DNA from: Bacillus sp. (in: firmicutes)
GTDB lineage: Bacteria; Bacillota; Bacilli; Bacillales; Cytobacillaceae
Length of the DNA stretch: 7,002 bases
Assembly: GCA_003457145.1 (NCBI GenBank)
Contig: DMSR01000321.1
Span: 1 to 7,002 of the forward strand
Direction: 5' to 3'
Shown here: positions 5,610-7,002 of the stretch, piece by piece
Layout: each line of letters begins with the position of its first letter
How positions within the stretch are numbered: the first letter of the stretch is position 1
Made by a program: the position numbers and the translations under genes
Notes under the pieces: generated by a model
Database searches by the model: none
Seen by the model: only the letters and a program-made list of their open reading frames with translations
Told to the model about the DNA's origin: nothing

Positions 5610-5617
5610 AAGGAGAT
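5610..5617 (+). promoter_or_regulatory. Ribosome binding site that fixes the cshB start
   Basis: AAGGAGAT with GGAG seven nt before the ATG at 5623. The in-frame upstream ATG at 5587 has no such site and lies in the leader hairpin, so the shorter 436-residue protein is the right product. Confidence 0.85.
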
Positions 5618-5622
5618 TTACA

Positions 5623-6933
5623 ATGACTGATACAAAATTTGAACGATATGAATTCAAGCCATTCATTATAGATGCAATCAAAAAGCTAGGATTTCATGAG
5701 CCAACAGAAATCCAGGAACGGCTGATCCCGACGATTCTTAAAGGGGATAGTGCGATTGGCCAGTCACAGACTGGAACAGGAAAGACACATGCCTACATCC
5801 TTCCAATTATAGACAAGCTTGATCCATCACGGAGTGAAGTACAAGCTATCATCACGGCACCGACTAGAGAGCTTGCAAATCAAATATACCATGAAGTACT
5901 CAAGATTTCTGAGCAAGCTGATCATGATGAGAAATTCACTGCCCGCTGCTATATTGGCGGCACAGATAAACAAAGAATGATTGATAAGTTAAAAACACAG
6001 CCGCAAATCGTCATTGGAACTCCTGGCCGAATAAACGATCTAGTAAAGGAAAAAGCTCTTTTTGTTCATACGGCTTCCATGCTTGTTATTGATGAGGCAG
6101 ATTTAATGCTTGATATGGGGTTCATAGAGGATATTGACCAATTTGCTTCAAAAATGCCTGAAAAGCTGCAGATGCTTGTCTTTTCAGCAACGATTCCGGA
6201 AAAACTCAAGCCGTTTTTGAAAAAGTATATGGAAAATCCAAAATATGTACAGGTTGATCCCCAGAAGGCTGCTGCTGAGAAGATTGAACACCTTCTTCTT
6301 CCTTCAAGGCATCGCGATAAAATCGGCCTTGTTCACTCTGCATTGCTTACTTTTAATCCATATCTTGCAATCGTTTTTGCCAATACAAAAAAGAAGGCTG
6401 ATGAGATTGCAGATGGACTAATCCAAAAAGGCATGAAAGTAGCCAGGATTCATGGTGATTTAACCCCTCGTGAACGTAAAAGAGTGATGAAACAAGTTAA
6501 AGATCTCGAATTTCAGTATATTGTCGCAACTGATCTCGCTGCCAGGGGTATCGATATCCAGGGAATTAGCCATGTCATAAATTATGAACTTCCCACGGAT
6601 CTTGATTTTTACATCCACAGGGTTGGACGGACGGCACGTGCAGGTTCTTCGGGTGTCGCTTTAACCGTTTATGAGCAATCTGATGAGGATGCTTTGGTCC
6701 GCCTTGAAAAAATGGGAATCACTTTTAAATACATAGATTTGAAAAAAGGTGAACTATCCCAAATAGAGGAACGGAACAAGCGGCAGAACAGAAAGAAAAA
6801 AGAAGATTCAGGCGAAGCGCTGGCTAAATCACTAGTTTCAAAACCAAAGAAAGTTAAGCCAGGCTATAAGAAAAAGATGCAGTGGGAAATGGATAAAATT
6901 AAAAAACGTCAAAATCGACTAAAGAAAAAATAA
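5623..6933 (+). CDS. cshB: DEAD-box ATP-dependent RNA helicase CshB
   Basis: A 436-residue DEAD-box RNA helicase matching B. subtilis CshB (YqfR, about 438). These enzymes unwind short RNA duplexes and remodel RNA-protein complexes, and CshB has been linked to cold-shock and ribosome functions. Every core motif is present: Q motif with GF-PT-IQ (Gln31), motif I SQTGTGKT (48-55), Ia PTRELA (80-85), GG (112-113), Ib TPGR (133-136), motif II DEAD (157-160), motif III SAT (188-190), motif V ATDLAARGID (302-311) and motif VI HRVGRTAR (332-339). The last 50 or so residues are a highly basic K/R/Q tail likely to bind RNA. The start is set by AAGGAGAT; an upstream in-frame ATG at 5587 was not used. 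It is transcribed divergently from yqfQ, and nfo follows after 32 nt without a terminator, so the two are probably co-transcribed. Confidence 0.96.
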   Translation: MTDTKFERYEFKPFIIDAIKKLGFHEPTEIQERLIPTILKGDSAIGQSQTGTGKTHAYILPIIDKLDPSRSEVQAIITAPTRELANQIYHEVLKISEQADHDEKFTARCYIGGTDKQRMIDKLKTQPQIVIGTPGRINDLVKEKALFVHTASMLVIDEADLMLDMGFIEDIDQFASKMPEKLQMLVFSATIPEKLKPFLKKYMENPKYVQVDPQKAAAEKIEHLLLPSRHRDKIGLVHSALLTFNPYLAIVFANTKKKADEIADGLIQKGMKVARIHGDLTPRERKRVMKQVKDLEFQYIVATDLAARGIDIQGISHVINYELPTDLDFYIHRVGRTARAGSSGVALTVYEQSDEDALVRLEKMGITFKYIDLKKGELSQIEERNKRQNRKKKEDSGEALAKSLVSKPKKVKPGYKKKMQWEMDKIKKRQNRLKKK

Positions 6934-6965
6934 AACACGCCACTATTCACAGGGAGAGATCAATA

Positions 6966-7002
6966 ATGTTAATTGGCTCACATGTATCCATGAGCGGAAA
7001 GA
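6966..7002 (+). CDS. nfo: Endonuclease IV, first 12 codons (3' end outside the window)
   Basis: Only MLIGSHVSMSGK is encoded before the window ends. That is the characteristic N-terminus of Bacillus endonuclease IV (YqfS/Nfo), which begins with an IGSHVSMSGKK-type segment. The enzyme is a zinc-dependent AP endonuclease that cuts DNA 5' to abasic sites in base excision repair; in B. subtilis it is important in spore germination repair. The start has AGGGAGAGA (6951-6959) at a suitable distance. It lies 32 nt after cshB with no hairpin between, and the same gene order is known from B. subtilis. The catalytic metal ligands lie beyond the edge, so integrity cannot be judged. Confidence 0.85.
   Translation, partial: MLIGSHVSMSGK

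Noticed and set aside
5587..5622. Twelve-codon N-terminal extension of CshB
   Set aside because: The ATG at 5587 has no ribosome binding site and lies in a leader hairpin, whereas ATG 5623 has AAGGAGAT at ideal spacing and matches the usual CshB length.
6885..6965. Sigma-G-type promoter ahead of nfo
   Set aside because: A GGATA -35-like element exists near 6891, but no CATNNTA-type -10 lies 17-18 nt downstream; not supportable by eye.

Overview
The window looks like chromosomal DNA of a low-GC Gram-positive Bacillaceae bacterium (Bacillus or a split-off genus such as Mesobacillus or Cytobacillus). Strong AAGGAGG-type ribosome binding sites precede most genes. Intrinsic terminators are stem plus T-run. 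The gene order cccA - trmK(yqfN) - yqfO - ispH(yqfP) - yqfQ - cshB(yqfR) - nfo(yqfS) matches, as I recall it, the Bacillus subtilis segment downstream of sigA. The species cannot be fixed from sequence alone. No mobile element, CRISPR array, tRNA or rRNA is visible.

Layout. Positions 1-997 hold the 3' part of an acyl-CoA dehydrogenase gene, followed by a terminator at 1032-1059. A regulatory stretch (about 1060-1186) with repeated TGTGA motifs and a cre-like site leads to cccA (1187-1546), a membrane-anchored cytochrome c-550 closed by a GNRA-loop terminator. A 19-bp palindrome next to a good sigma-A promoter precedes the overlapping pair trmK-yqfO (1734-3556). A bidirectional terminator (3625-3660) separates these from the minus-strand genes ispH (4634-3681, own promoter) and yqfQ (5382-4747). 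Between yqfQ and the plus-strand cshB lies a 240-bp divergent control region. cshB (5623-6933) is followed after 32 nt by the first codons of nfo (6966 to the window end).

How the genes fit together. This is mostly housekeeping: fatty or branched acyl-CoA oxidation, electron transport, tRNA A22 methylation, a Nif3/DUF34 metal-binding protein, the last step of the MEP isoprenoid pathway, a cold-linked RNA helicase and an AP endonuclease. The main unknown is YqfQ, a homologue of the VrrA/YqfQ family (vrrA is the B. anthracis variable-repeat locus). Here it has a strict five-residue methionine period in its N-terminus and a promoter that matches the sporulation sigma-K consensus better than sigma-A.

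I found no new multi-gene system. The observations most worth following are non-coding or low-complexity: the sigma-K-like promoter and methionine repeat of yqfQ, the palindrome in front of trmK, and the leader hairpins of cshB.
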